Below are positions 10,831 through 22,689 of a DNA stretch of 64,000 bases, in pieces. The notes below the pieces were generated by a model, which saw only the letters and a program-made list of their open reading frames with translations, had not been told where the DNA came from and did not search any database. The position numbers and the translations under genes were made by a program. How positions within the stretch are numbered: the stretch's first letter is position 1; each line of letters begins with the position of its first letter. The stretch is from Proteles cristata cristata (Eukaryota > Chordata > Mammalia > Carnivora > Hyaenidae), in contig JAESUZ010005536.1 of the NCBI GenBank assembly GCA_017311185.1, forward strand, positions 186,001 to 250,000, written 5' to 3'.

Positions 10831-11317
10831 AGGAAACAGATTTAAAATAATCTAATGTAAACATCTGCATTTCACAACACTGAACTCTTTACAGCAAGTA
10901 CTGGTGTAAGAGCATTCCTCCGAATTCTAAATTAATACAGCCAATCACCAGTTAGGGAGGTGAATGGTCAATGCCTTCCAGAAACTACTCTTCAAGTAAG
11001 AAGTTTCCCTTGCACAATTTAGAAAACACTGATTTCTCATATAGAGCAATCTAAGTGAAAAGGGAGTCTCTCCATGCTTCTGAAATGTGGCAGACCATTT
11101 GTATACTATGGTACCACTAAGAGTCCAAAAGAAACAGGAAACTGCTGCCCTACTGTGTACCTGGTATAAAAGGGGCATGACGAATAGCTACCCAGGAGCT
11201 AGCTCTGGAGAAAATATCTCAGAAATGAAAAGAGGCTTTCTAATAATGTGGGGAGGTTTAGCAAGTATTACGGACTTTTCAGTTCCCTCCTTCTTTCTTT
11301 GTAGTTTCTTTCCTTTT
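10831..11317. other. Unique block, nothing recognised
   Basis: No repeat or exon signal recognised. Confidence 0.35.
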
Positions 11318-11725
11318 TAGGTTTAGGTATAACTCACATATAGTACAAGGTATAGGTCCTAAGTGCACAGTTCAATGAGTTTTGACAAGTGTATATACCT
11401 GTGTAGCCTCACCCCCTTCTCAGGAGAGAGAACATTTTCACCACCTGAGAAAGGTCCATCAGTGTTCCTTGCCATCAGTCCCATCAAAGTTGTGATTTCT
11501 ACTACCAGAGATTAGTTTTGTCTGGTCCAGGACTTTACATAAATGTAGTCTTAGAGGAAACACTTTTTCTGTTTACTTATTTTTGACATCTATCCACAAT
11601 AAAATGCATTTTGTTACTTTATTATTGCTGAGTAGTACAGTGGATTTTATTGCTTTATTCATTACACTACTTTTACTGCTGAGCAGTACTGCATGGCCAG
11701 AATATACCACTATTAGGTATGTTTT
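11318..11725 (-). mobile_element. L1M 3' UTR and end of ORF2, antisense
   Basis: GGTATAACTCACATATAGTA, then GTTCAATGAGTTTTGACAAG, then a block at 11500-11700 with TTACATAAATGTAGTC and GCTGAGTAGTACAGTGG. This is the reverse strand of an old mammalian L1 3' end, including the ATTGCTGAGTAGTA stretch near the end of ORF2. Confidence 0.72.
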
Positions 11726-12802
11726 TAACAGCTCTCTCTTTTGCTGGAGTGTGCAAGTGCCTAGCCGAGGCAAAGCAAAAAAGAAAGGTATGGTGTGCAA
11801 GGTCAGGCGAAGGGGACAACTGTTTTCTGTGTGGTTAGGAACTGACCTCCTGAGTCAGCTTCGTCTTTAGGACCTTTATCAGCAACAGGGGCTAAGACTT
11901 CAGGTCCATCAAGAAAACTGAGAGAGACTACCCTTTGCATAGTGCTGTGTGTTTGAATCACAGAAGCAGATGGAAAAGTGGCCCCCAAAAGGGAGAAGCC
12001 AACTTACTGCGAATTCAGGTACTCAGGATGGTTAGGCAAACAACTTAGGTAACCAGGGCATTCTTTAAAAACTTCAAGTATTTCCATGGAGTCCTACACA
12101 GAGCCCCAGATTCTATGTTGTTCCTACCACAGGTGGTACTTCAGTAAGTGGACTGAGGGAGTTCAGTGGAGAAAGAGAGTGACTCAGAAATACCACCAGG
12201 ATTCCCAGTTTCCGATGACAGAATTGCTCCCATGAGCACCAAGCATCTACGTGGTGAGACTGTGGATGTATTCAACCAGGAGATGACACCGGAGGCCTCG
12301 AGGAGAGCTGAGGAGCTACAACTAAGAGGCTTTATTGGGCACCACAGGCAAAAGTCCTTACTCTGTGGAACTGTGAGAAGAAGCATCACAAAAGAATCCT
12401 AATGGCATCCAAAACGCTTATTCTGTCTTCTCCTGTACATCTGTCGCAACTCACTATGAAAATCAGAAATGAATACTGTTCTGATGACTTGAAACGCACC
12501 ATTTGGGTCAGCTCCTCCTTCCTGTCACTATACAATATCTGTCCTTTGAAATGGACTAGTCATTTTGGTTCCAACATTCCCATCATCACTGGAAGTGATG
12601 CTGATTTGCGGTCACACCGGACACACTGGAACCATAAAGCTCTTCATACTGCATGGAGCCTGGTTTGGTTCCAAGAATCATATGGATAACTTCCTACAAA
12701 AAGCTGGCGGGCTCCCTTTCCATTTTTCAGACTAGACACACCTACTTGCCTTTGGGTTATTTTGCCCAACCATTTTTCCAAAGCAATTGCAAAGTAAATA
12801 AT
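11726..12802. other. Unique block, nothing recognised
   Basis: No repeat recognised. At 12141-12402 both strands hold open frames of about 80 codons with several CpGs. Neither resembles a known protein, and no flanking splice pair is convincing. Confidence 0.35.
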
Positions 12803-12925
12803 CACAGCTATCATTTTTGCTGAGCACTGTATGTCAGATACCGTGCTTCACGCTTCATTCTCACAAGCCTTTGAGGTAAGAGCTATTATTATTCCGACTT
12901 CAATGGGGAGGAAAATAAGACATAG
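12803..12925 (-). mobile_element. MIR SINE, antisense
   Basis: TTGCTGAGCACTGTATGTCA, then CATTCTCACAAGCCTTTGAG, then GTAAGAGCTATTATTATTCC. This is the classic reverse MIR order. Confidence 0.72.
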
Positions 12926-13615
12926 CCTCAGCTTGTACAGTCATTCATTACTATTCCATGTGTTGCCTTTGCCTGTCTGGTTGGCAATGGGGGTTGGGAG
13001 ATGTGAAGGATGATGCTGAACAAACAGAAAGCAAAATGATCCTCTTCTTTGATCTCCCTCCTTACATATTTTAACATTAAATTTCATAATTAGGTCAAAG
13101 TGAGAGATATCACTGTAGAGAGCTACAGCTAAAGTTTAACAATTATTTCTTAGAAGATCGTTAATTAGACTGACCTGGGGTAAGGCTTTGGAATACATAT
13201 TCATTCTGATAGCAGTTACAGCACAAGACATCTCATAAATAAAAGTCATTTAGAACATTATCCACAGGAAACAGCTGCAGCTGGTAAGGGACCTTCTGAC
13301 ATTAAGGAAATGCAGGACTTCACGGAATTAGGGGAAGGCAGGAATCATATATCACACGGTAACACTATCTTAGCAAGAGCTGGACCATGTTTTCAATAGA
13401 CACACTCATTTTACAGCACTTTGTGCTTGCTTACCTCTCTGGGTTTTCAGGAGACAAGCATGGCATATCAAGAGCAAAAACTCCAAAGGAATGTGAACTA
13501 GGCTCAGAGATACTTACAACTTCAAGGGCTAGGTGCCTGTGGTTTGGTGCAAAGCTTGGGCCTCTCAACAGGTATGCACCTGTGTATACACCTGTACACA
13601 GCTATATACACCCAT
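12926..13615. other. Unique block, nothing recognised
   Basis: No repeat recognised. AT-rich stretches near 13070-13260 could be conserved noncoding DNA but this is untested. Confidence 0.35.
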
Positions 13616-13924
13616 GTTTTCCAATGTGGTATGTAATCTCTAGCCACATGTGATTGATCCAAACTGAGACGTGAATGTAAGAGTAGAGTACAAAGCCAGA
13701 TCTCAAAGACTCGGTACAAAGAAAAGTATGTAAAATCTGTCACTAATAAATTTTGAAATATTGTCTGCATGTTGAAATGACAATGTTTTGGATACGTCAT
13801 CTTAAGTAAAAGATCTCATGACAATTACTTTCATGTGTTTCTTTCTGCTTTTTCGTCACGGCTACTAGAAAATTTAAAATGACCTGTTGCCTGCATTTGT
13901 CTTTTGCATCTATCGACAGCGCTG
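13616..13924. mobile_element. hAT-Charlie nonautonomous element (ends in GACAGCGCTG)
   Basis: Inner motifs CTAGCCACATGTG, AAACTGAGACGTG, TCAAAGACTCGGTACAAAG and GGCTACTAGAAAATTTAAAA run in the order of a common mammalian hAT-type MITE. The right end keeps GACAGCGCTG. A second copy of the same family lies at 33605-33894. The subfamily name is not assigned. Confidence 0.68.
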
Positions 13925-16493
13925 GTAACATACTTGGTAATTGAAAAGATTACCCCAAGTTGAAAATGTGGTGTGCTGGATCAAAAGTTATAAGCCATCT
14001 GCAATGAATAAATATTCCCCAACAGGTAAACAGAATAATTTAAAAACCAAACATGTGCACTGTTGTTCTGTTCCACCCACTGGTGACCTCATGTAAGCCA
14101 TTCCCTCTGCAATGACTGATCCAGACCATCTTGAGTATTTCTTCTAGTGCTCACAGTTGAAGTCTGTGGCAAATTCCTAGGGTCTGGTAACTCGGGGGTG
14201 AAGGTGAATAATAGTAATAATAATAATAATAAACAACTCCAAATATTTGCAGTGCCAATGTTGTCCACTGCTCTTTCACATGATACATACCTCTGAAATG
14301 TCTTTCTGGAGCCACAGCTAAAATTTAGTAGCAACAATAATCAAATTTACAGTAGACAAACTGGGCCACCCCATAAGAGGGATGATGCCATGTGCCTGTG
14401 CACTCAAATAAGTGGGTTTTATATGACAAGATTCAAGTCCTAATATGGAAAAACTTACGAGCTCCTTAATAACCCAACAAACACTTAACTAAAAGGTGAA
14501 CCCAACATCTTATAAAATATCCTGGGAAAGGGCAAAGAAAACCAGTTATTCTTTTAGTTCAGGGTCTGCCCTATTTCTTTTTATTTTCAAAGCATCTAAT
14601 AATCTGCTGGAAGCGATTCTGTGTCTCTCAGGCAAATTATAGGCTTTTTAGATGATTCCACAGTTTTTCCTTAAAGGGCAAAAAATGTTAATTTATATAA
14701 CTCAATTATAACTAATAGGGTAAAGTTTCAGCACAATGAAAGATAAATAGCACTCGTGACCCTGTGGATATTTTAAGCAAACGTATGCTCAAAATCAATG
14801 TGTGGAAACAAATTTGGAATTAACAAACTGTAGGAATAAATACCCGCACTGTAGGGATGGGAATCTTACTTATCGTTAAGACCTCCAGAAATGATGCCTG
14901 ATCTCCCCTAGAAAGAACTCTAGAATTTACATCTCCATTTCTGTGTGATTTCCCTGGTATAGCTAATTTAAACCTGACATCTTTAACTTTTGAACATGTA
15001 GTGACAGGGTGTTCAACTGCCACTAAGATACTTGCCATTTGGAAGCAGGCCTTCCCTTTATTTCCATGGCTCCAGATTCCTTCAACTGTGACTTTCCGCA
15101 ACATGCCCCTGACAGCACTAATCCTGAAGAATGCTGCCTGTTCTAGAGGTAACCCAAGAAATCCTTGGTGACAAAAGGAATGTTGGACATGCAGGCTCTT
15201 CCTCTCTCTTCCTGTCTTCTTTCTTCCTTTATTTCCTTCCTTTTTCTCTTTTTGTCTATCCATATCATGCCACTATAATTCACATCTTTTTTTTTTAAAC
15301 TAACATTGAAGGCAAATTGGAAATTTTGACTGAACTGCCGACAATAAATGGCGTGTGGTTTAGCCATTCCAGACTTTGGAGGAACTTATTTTAAAAAGCA
15401 AGAAAAGGCTCCAAAATCACCAAACAACAAAAGGATAGATTGGCCACCTTCACTTTTGAAATTGGTGGAGTGGGAGTTGGCCAACCCATGAAAGAGAACA
15501 AGTCTCGGTGGGCCTATTGTGCAAGATAACAATTTGACTCGGAAACGGAAAAAATGACCCTGCATTTCTTTCCCTTTGCCACTATCTACAGAACCACATT
15601 TGAAAAAGAGCAAGAGAAGCAGATTAAAAAAAGAATAGCTTTTGGCTGGCTTTTCCTCAGTGTTTTATACTTTCATTCCTTTGTTCTTTTCTCGTTCGAC
15701 CTCATTCCCAATTATTGCACTCTTTTGGGGGCACCCGGGACAGGACGTCTGGGAAACATAACACATATTAGTCCATCTGTTTTCTCTGTGAGTTCTTTTC
15801 AGCGTCTTAGCGTGGCAACCGGAAGGATGTGGGCTCCCTTTCAGATTCAAATGAGGCTAATCAGCCCTGGCTCAGGTTGACTACATCATGCTTTTGTTAC
15901 ACTGTAGCCTGAGAAAGCCAGAACCTCACTCTAGTGGGGTAGCCATTTCATCCCTGGGCTAATCTCATATTTTTAACATCACATTCCTAGCCTACTCCTC
16001 ACTCAAAAATAAAGCCAAAAAGACAAACGCAAAACTGCTAACACAGCAAGACTCAAGTGCATGCTTCTCTTAACAGAATTCTGATTTTTAGAGTTGGAAT
16101 GACCAATATTTGCAATGTATCTGCAGATGTTTTAAGTTGCGTGGCACAAGTGATCCAAAGTGGCAGTGTCTCCTTTCAAATTATTTATACGGTTCGAAGA
16201 ACATCGTAGGAAAAGCCTACCATTCCTCTTTCCCAAATATATATTTCTAAACATGCAGAAACAAGAGGTATTATAATCAGATATGAAACTTTTGGTCCAA
16301 TTCTTAAAATTGGATGTTTTATTACTAATACTTCCACGAAAAGATCAAAGCAAAACCATGGACTGGGATGTGGTACAGTGTTGGGCAAACACCTTACCAC
16401 TGGATTTGGGAACTGACTCTATTGTCAATTCTGTTACTCAGAACTTTGTGATCTTGACAAGCTATTTTTCTCTTTTGAATCTCCATACTATCT
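13925..16493. other. Unique block with a small (TAA)n run
   Basis: A (TAA)n microsatellite of about 25 bp sits at 14208-14232. AT-rich unique DNA follows, including 14690-14740 with several TAAT cores, and 15700-15880 with TTCAAATGAGGCTAATCAGC. The 147-codon minus frame at 14820-15263 matches no family I know. Confidence 0.4.
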
Positions 16494-16532
16494 ACCCATC
16501 CATCCATCCATCCATCCATCCATCCATCCAAC
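16494..16532. repeat. (CATC)n microsatellite
   Basis: Nine or so tandem CATC units. It sits exactly where the 3' tail of the antisense L2 begins (CAACAAATATGTCCC follows), so it probably grew from the L2 tail repeat. Confidence 0.92.
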
Positions 16533-17260
16533 AAATATGTCCCATCTACTAGGTGCCTGGCCCTTGGTGAGCTAAAAAGGTGAATAAGCGGGGCGCCTGG
16601 GTGGCTCAGTCGGTTATGCATCTGACTTTGGCTCAGGTCATGATCTCACGGTTCATGGGTTCGAGCCCCGCATCGGGCTCTCTGCTGACAGCCAGCTCAG
16701 AGCCTGGAGCCTATTTCTGATTCTGTCTCTCCCTCTCTCTCTGACCCTCCCCTGCTCATGCTGTCTCTATCACTCTCTCAAAAATAAATAGAAAACATTA
16801 AAAAAATTTTTAAATAAAAAAGTAAAAAGGTGAGTAAGCTATTGTCCCAGCAATGGGAGTGGCTTTTGATAAAGCAAGTATACAAACAATTCTACCCAAC
16901 TGTCACATGGAAGTTATAGAGTGCTAACAGGAGCTCAGTAGGGGAAGAAATCACTTTCAATGGAGGGATCAGTCAAGACTTCATTAAAAAGAAGCATTTA
17001 GCTTATTGCTTGAAAGAGGAGCATGATTTCTAAATTTAGAAATGGACTGGAACATTTTTGGCCTCGGGAACACCGGCAGCAAGGATGGCATCAGGGAGGC
17101 AGGGGAGACATTGACGGAAGAGTCATGACTCCACTAGGTGGTGGGAGTCTGAGGAAAGGGGAGGTGGCTTAGAGCAGACTGCCAGTCAAGGGAGCAGGAC
17201 TAGACCTGGTCTGGACAGCAATGAGAGCACAGAGCTAGGAAGCAGTTACAATGTACCACT
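16530..17260 (-). mobile_element. L2 (LINE-2) 3' end, antisense, split by a SINE
   Basis: CAACAAATATGTCCCATCTACT, wait for the reverse L2 order: TAGGTGCCTGGCCCTTGGTG, AAAAAGGTGAATAAG, then after the SINE AGGAGCTCAGTAGGGGAAGA, ATCACTTTCAATGGAGGGAT and CAGTCAAGACTTCATTAAAA. These follow the L2 3' half read backwards. Confidence 0.72.
16589..16822 (+). mobile_element. CAN-SINE, sense, GCCAGCTCAG subfamily
   Basis: A full-length copy. The target duplication is TAAAAAGGTGAATAAG at 16573-16588 and TAAAAAGGTGAGTAAG at 16823-16838 (15 of 16). It has GACAGCCAGCTCAG, a 4-base-longer form shared with the copies at 51658 and 52662. Confidence 0.95.
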
Positions 17261-17690
17261 CCAAGATTAGTGAATCTTGATTTAGGGAGGAGGTGGGGAG
17301 GGTGGGGAGAGGGACAGACACAGTTGTTGACTGGTGGGATCTCAATGGGGACTTAGTTTATCTCTAACACACTAGCTGATGTATTCCAGTACTTAATAGT
17401 CCAGCACAAGTGAGGAAAATTGTGAAACTGAATGCCCATCACACAGGGGTAAAAATAGCTTTGGGTAAAAATTCAGTCCCATTTCCATATTTGAAATCTC
17501 AACATTAGTTGGTCTTATTAAAATAGATTGGTTTTATGGAAAAAAGTATCAAGGAGTGCTGGATGAAAAAAAGCCCAATTTGGGTAATCCTATTAAAGTG
17601 TTTCAGCATTTGGTCTGATCCCTCATATAGGATAGGGATGATTAGCTCACTTCTATTTTGAAAGGGATCAGAGAAATGTGTTTCTTTATG
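17261..17690. other. Unassigned sequence between L2 and L3
   Basis: Purine-rich near 17280-17320. No family recognised; may be decayed LINE sequence. Confidence 0.3.
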
Positions 17691-18381
17691 GACTTCAGCA
17701 ATCCATCATCCAAAAAAGCTTCTCATGTCCCTTTGGGAGTGAGACAGAAAAATGTTGACAGGATACCAGGGCAATGAAATGAATGATAATATTTAAATGG
17801 GCCTGATCGGTGAGTTCATGTCCACTTAGAAGGTGGACTCTAAGGGGCATAAGATGGGGCTCTGAGTTCTTCAACAACTTTGCCAACGTCTTTGGTGAAG
17901 ATATGGGAAATCCATATGATAACATATTCAAATGAGACAAATCTTGGGAGGGATAGGAAATGTTGTAGGTGACAATCTCAAGACACAAAAGTATCTTGCT
18001 AGGCTAGAGTGATAGGCCAGAACTGAGATGATAAAATTGGTGAAGGAAAATGTGAGGGCCTAAACAGAAAAATGTTGCGTGAGTACAGGAAGGTGGGCGA
18101 ATGGTTTGAGCAGCAGCACGTGTGAAAAAGATTTGGAGGGTGTGAGTTGAGTAATTTCAATTTGAGTCAATTGTTTGACACGGCTGCTGGAGAGCCGTGT
18201 GATCTAACACAGGGTTTACTGAGACATAGCGTAAGTGACCTCGGTTAAGACAAGGTTTTAGAAACACTTAGAAATAGGGGAGCTTTTGCTATAAATGTGT
18301 TGGGTAAAGTTACTAACAAACCTAGCTCGGCTTAACCAAGGGAAGGGGTTTTGTTGGTAACCATGAAGGTCTTCCCCCCTT

Positions 18382-18496
18382 AATTAGGCTGAGCTGTCAG
18401 CACAGAGCCCGATGTGGGGCTTGAACTCACAAACCACCAAGATCATGACCTGAGCTAAAGTTGGATGCTTAACTGACTGAACCACCCAGGTGCCCC
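18382..18496 (-). mobile_element. CAN-SINE head fragment, antisense
   Basis: Only the tRNA-derived head remains, from GAGCTGTCAGCACAGAGCCC to CACCCAGGTGCCCC. The CT-rich part and tail are missing, so a deletion or a truncated copy is likely. It lies inside the L3/CR1 remnant. Confidence 0.88.
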
Positions 18497-18987
18497 AAGC
18501 TGATATAATTTCTAAACAAAGCTGGATTTAAAAAAAAATAGGATATTTGTTACTACCCATTGTTCTCCCCCCTCCTGCAGTTGGTGTTCTTCAGGACAAG
18601 GGTGGCATGGGCCTGGGTGCACACCTTAAGAATAACAGGTAAGAGCCATTGTTTCTTATCTCAACAATTTAAGAAATTCTTAAATGATGTGGTCAGTGGG
18701 TTTTTGCCTCAATATGGCATATTTTTCTGAGGGGCTTCCTTAGTAATTATCTAATAAAATATTCTTAAAACATACACATAGATAAATACACTTACTCATG
18801 TGGATGTGTGTGTGTGTTTACAATTTGAAAGTCACTCAAGCCTGGACTATGAAGAATCTAGAACTTGTTCAGAAAATAATAGATATTAAAAAGACCTAGA
18901 ATTATGTTGGGAAAAACTAATACAAAAAGTGAAGACTGTTTTGCTTAGAGAAGAAGACATTTAGGCAGTCTTCAAAAAAAAAACAAA

Positions 18988-19072
18988 ACTGATGGGTTCT
19001 TACATGGAAGATTTTCTTAATAATGAGTACTGATGGGTTCTTACATGGAAGAAGATTTTCTTAATAATGAGT
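18988..19072 (+). repeat. Tandem duplication, 41 bp and 44 bp units
   Basis: The unit beginning ACTGATGGGTTCTTACATGG occurs at 18988-19028 and again at 19029-19072. They are identical except that the second has three extra bases (GAAGAAG for GAAG). The near identity points to a recent event inside old L3/CR1 sequence. Confidence 0.95.
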
Positions 19073-19530
19073 ACTTCCCAAAGATGGTAGAAACTATCTG
19101 ACAATAGAGATGTTCTGGTGGAATGTAGATAAAACAGATATTGACTGGACTAGATGAACTTTAAGGCTCTTTAAACACCAGCTCCCCGCCCCCCCAAATA
19201 GCATAGCCGACAGTGTCAAAGCTAACAAGGTAATCTAAAGGTGAATGCCTTGAGGCCAGGGCTTCTGAGAAACTAGAATCATAGTAACTTAGATGCTTAG
19301 AAGCTGAAGAAGGGAATCCGTGTTCTGAGAAGAAAAGGACAATGCCAGAGAAAGGCACATTGACACTCTTCCCTGACTAAAGCAAATTGTATGAATGGTA
19401 AGAACAGAATGACAAATATAGTGAGATTTTAACGACACCTCGCTAATGACTGATGAATTAAAAAGTATGTAAAAAATTTGAATAACATAATTAAGAGGTT
19501 TAATCTAATGGGTTAACCTAATCTATTTTT

Positions 19531-19726
19531 TTAAATGTTTTTATTTTAATTTGAGACACAGAAAGACAGAGTGTGGGCAGGGGAGGGGCAGACACAGGAT
19601 CTGAAACAGGCTCCAGGCTCTGAGCTGTCACCACAGAGCCTGATGCAGGGTTCGAACACACACCCGTGAGATTGTGACCTGAGCCAAAGTTGGATGCCCA
19701 AACCACTGAGTGACCTAGGTGCCCCA
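19531..19726 (-). mobile_element. CAN-SINE, antisense
   Basis: The target duplication AACCTAATCTATTTTT is identical at 19515-19530 and 19727-19742 (16 bp). The middle lacks most of the CT expansion. It sits inside the old L1. Confidence 0.94.
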
Positions 19727-19957
19727 AACCTAATCTATTTTTAAAACTCTATCTCCCCAGCACCCATCAGAGAATATGTATTTAAAAAAGAACATTCATG
19801 GAATGTTTTTAAGAAATTGATCACATACTAGGCCAGAAATCAAGTCTCAATAAATTTTGTGGAACTGGTATCAATCATACAAACAACATTCTCTAATAAC
19901 AATAGATTTTTAAAAGTTAGACTACTAAACAAAATGATTACCAAAATCCCTCACTTG

Positions 19958-20141
19958 GGTACCTGGGTGACTCTGTTCGTTAAGCGTCCGACTCTTGATT
20001 TCAGCTCAGGTTATGATCTTGGGTTCGTAAGTTCGGGCTGTGTTGGACTCTGTTGACACTGTGGAGGCTGCTTGAGATTCTCTCTCTCTGCCCCTCCCTA
20101 CCTCTTCCTCTCAAAATAGATAAACAAAACAAAACAACTCT
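19958..20141 (+). mobile_element. CAN-SINE, sense, older subfamily (GACTCTTGATTTC type)
   Basis: The head carries CGTCCGACTCTTGATTTCAG and the middle GGCTGCTTGAGATTCTCTC, as in older carnivore SINEC groups and not the felid-type copies nearby. A short duplication CTCACTTG lies at 19950-19957 and 20142-20149. Confidence 0.87.
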
Positions 20142-21021
20142 CTCACTTGTTTGGGAATTTAAAATGACACGCTAGGAACTCATGAATCAACGAAGAAACA
20201 ATTATAGTAATGACAACATTCTTAAAACTGAGTAATGATGAAATATTCTGTAATGAAACTGGGAAGATTCCACTAAAGCTGTACTTAGAGGAAAATACTT
20301 AAATCTTATCCTAGAAAGGAAAAAGTATGGAAAATTAATGAGTAGCCAACTCAAGAAGAAAGTGTCTAAAGAAAGTGGAAGAAGGGAATAATAAAAGGTG
20401 GAAATTAATAAAATCAGTAAACAGATACATTAGAGAAGATTTACAAAGTAAAACCTATTTATTTGAAAAGATTGACAAGCAAGTCACCAAAACTGATCAA
20501 GAAAAACATAAGGAGCACTCAAACTAATATTAGGAATAAAGGAATATAACTACAGATTCAGCAGAGATTAAAAAATGAGAGTGTACTATTAGCAACTCTA
20601 TGTCATTAAGTTTGAAAATTTCAATGAAATGAAGAATTTCAGAAAAACAAAGTCCTATAATCGTTAAACTGGCGTATCCGTTAAAAATTGTACTCATCCC
20701 TCCACCAAACAAAACAAAACCAATAAACACTAGGTTCAGATGGTTTTAGAGGAAAAAAAAGATGCAAGTTTCAGAGAGAAAGCACTAGTATAATCTCAGT
20801 GTCAAAACCAGACAAGAACAGTGGGGAAAAGGGAAAATTATAGGCCAATTTAAGATATAAATACAAACAAAAATCCTAAAAATATATTAGCAAATGAACC
20901 TAATAGTGCATAAAATATATCACAGCTAACTTCATTTTTAGCAATAATACAAGGATGATTTAACTTAAGAAAAATTGCTGACAGCAATTTCCCCATTATC
21001 AGATCAAAAGAGAAAAACCCT

Positions 21022-21240
21022 AAGGGCATCTGGGTGGCTCAGTCAGTTAAGCGCCCAATTTCACTCAGGTCATGATCTGGGGGTTAGTGAGTTCCAGCCC
21101 TGGATCAGGCTCTGTGCTGACAGCTCAGAGCCTGGAGCCTGCTTTGGATTCTGTGTCTCCCTCTCTCTCTGCCCCTCCCCTGATCACACTCTGTCTCGTT
21201 CTCTCAAAAATAAACAAACATTAAAACATTTTTTTTTAAA
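21022..21240 (+). mobile_element. CAN-SINE, sense
   Basis: The target duplication AAAAGAGAAAAACCCT is identical at 21006-21021 and 21241-21256 (16 bp). Full length with poly-A. It interrupts the old L1 ORF2. Confidence 0.95.
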
Positions 21241-21745
21241 AAAAGAGAAAAACCCTTGATCTTACCAATGGACACAGCAAAAAAACCACTGAGTAAAATA
21301 AAACACTTATTTGGGATTTTAAAAAATAGGAACTCTTAGCAAACTAGGATCAGAAGGGAAATTTCCTAACCAGAAGGGTATTAACCAAATCCCAAAAATA
21401 AGCATCGCCTTCAATGGTGAAATGTTAGCAGCCTCCCCTTTAAAACTAAGAACAGACCAGGGAGGTGTGCTTCCCCCTACTCACTGAACACTGTTCTGTG
21501 GGTCCCAGGCAGAGTGGTATGAAAAGATAGATCAATCAATCAATCAGTGTTGGAAAGGAAGAACTAAAACTTGCAATTATTCATGGATATCATTGGTTAT
21601 GCAGACCTAAGAGAAATTACAGAAAATACAGATCAGAATTGATACAAGGCCTTAGCAAACTGCTATTAGTTCAATAGGAACAACACTGTTCCGATGTACC
21701 AGCAACAGTTAGACAAGGTAATTTTTTTCAAAAAATAGAACTTTT

Positions 21746-22275
21746 ATTTTTCTCGACGTTCATATCCTGCGCTTTGACACATACCTCATTCAGATTAGCA
21801 CAGGATGATAAAAAAATAATTAAGAAAAACAAGTAACCTAATTATACTGCAAAATTGTGAGAGGGAACATAATTTCAGGGAAGACTTACAGGATTCCTCT
21901 CTATTCTATGGTTCCCACAGAAAAATTCCACTTGAGAAAAATGAGGCTCTGTGGATGGGGTTACCTTGAACTGTGGTGAATCACATGTGTTACAGGAAAA
22001 GAAACGCAAACAGGAAGTTTCAGGCCTCTGCAAATCAACTGTCTCAAAGGAAAAAAGGAATTGACACCTTCTCTTCCACACAGCTTATAATAAAGTCAGT
22101 AGGAACCGGCCCTTCAAATGGCACCCCACATCAGGAAGGAGTCAGGTGTCTTGAAGGGAGAGGCCTTAGACAAGAGGTAGGCAGGGACAGAGGGTTAAGA
22201 AAGTTCTTCATGCACGTGAAGATAATGTTGAGGGTCACTTAATAGGTTTTTTTTGTTGTTGAAATTTCACTATAT
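21746..22275. other. Unique block, nothing recognised
   Basis: AT-rich. No element or exon signal recognised. Confidence 0.35.
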
Positions 22276-22337
22276 TGGGGCACCTGGGTGGTTCAGTTGG
22301 TTAAGCATCCAACTTCGGCTGAGGTCATGATCTCGCA
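22276..22337 (+). mobile_element. CAN-SINE head fragment, sense
   Basis: Runs from GGGGCACCTGGGTGGTTCAG to GGTCATGATCTCGCA, then stops abruptly in unrelated sequence. The 3' two thirds are missing. Confidence 0.9.
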
Positions 22338-22689
22338 CAGGATGATACTTAAATTCTAAGAACTACCTGGTTCAATGGAGACCCCTAACCTTATTCTATA
22401 TTTGGGTCTATCCATCAGCATAAGGCTTGGTCTGCTTGTGTTTTCAACACTGTCAGAGGAGCCCACATATGCATGGCACATACAATTCTTTCCCATGTGG
22501 CAGTTGATTATCATTTCAAGGAGGTGACAACAAAAATGAGATAAAACATCATGAGGAACTTTTTATATTCCTTTGGATCTGACTAGGCAATTCACTCAAT
22601 GAAAACAAGGTTATCTGAAAATACTACATTAGGATGTGGTTTTAACAATGTTTAAAACCTGATTCACTGAAAACAACCAAAATAGGCAG
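22338..22689. other. Unique block, nothing recognised
   Basis: No repeat or exon signal recognised. Confidence 0.35.

Larger units (their letters stand above)
17691..19185 (+). mobile_element. L3/CR1-type LINE remnant, sense (end of reverse transcriptase to 3' end)
   Basis: Motifs run in CR1/L3 order: GATAACATATTCAAATGAGA (where FADDT would be encoded), TCTTGGGAGGGATAGGAAAT, GCTAGGCTAGAGTGATAGGC, GAGTACAGGAAGGTGGGCG, CAATTTGAGTCAATTGTTTG, TGCTTAGAGAAGAAGACATT and GACTGGACTAGATGAACTTT. The catalytic stretch has a stop codon and a 1-base loss. A SINE fragment and a short duplication interrupt it. Confidence 0.75.
19430..21745 (+). mobile_element. Old L1 ORF2 remnant, sense, with three SINE insertions
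   Basis: Motifs in L1 ORF2 order: ATACTAGGCCAGAAATCAAG, TGTACTTAGAGGAAAATACT, CACTAGGTTCAGATGGTTTT, GTGTCAAAACCAGACAAGAA, TTATAGGCCAATTTAAGATA, AACTCTTAGCAAACTAGGAT. The reverse-transcriptase FADD position reads as TTCATGGATATCATT (F-M-D-I), so the catalytic pair is lost. Many stops. SINEs occupy 19531-19726, 19958-20141 and 21022-21240. Confidence 0.8.

Noticed and set aside
12141..12402. Open frames on both strands with a few CpGs
   Set aside because: Each is about 80 codons, matches no known protein and lacks convincing splice sites.
14820..15263. 147-codon minus open frame
   Set aside because: No domain, its start is in a Lys/Arg-rich low-complexity stretch, and there is no splice support.
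16494..16532. CRISPR-like or satellite array
   Set aside because: A plain 4-bp microsatellite without spacers.
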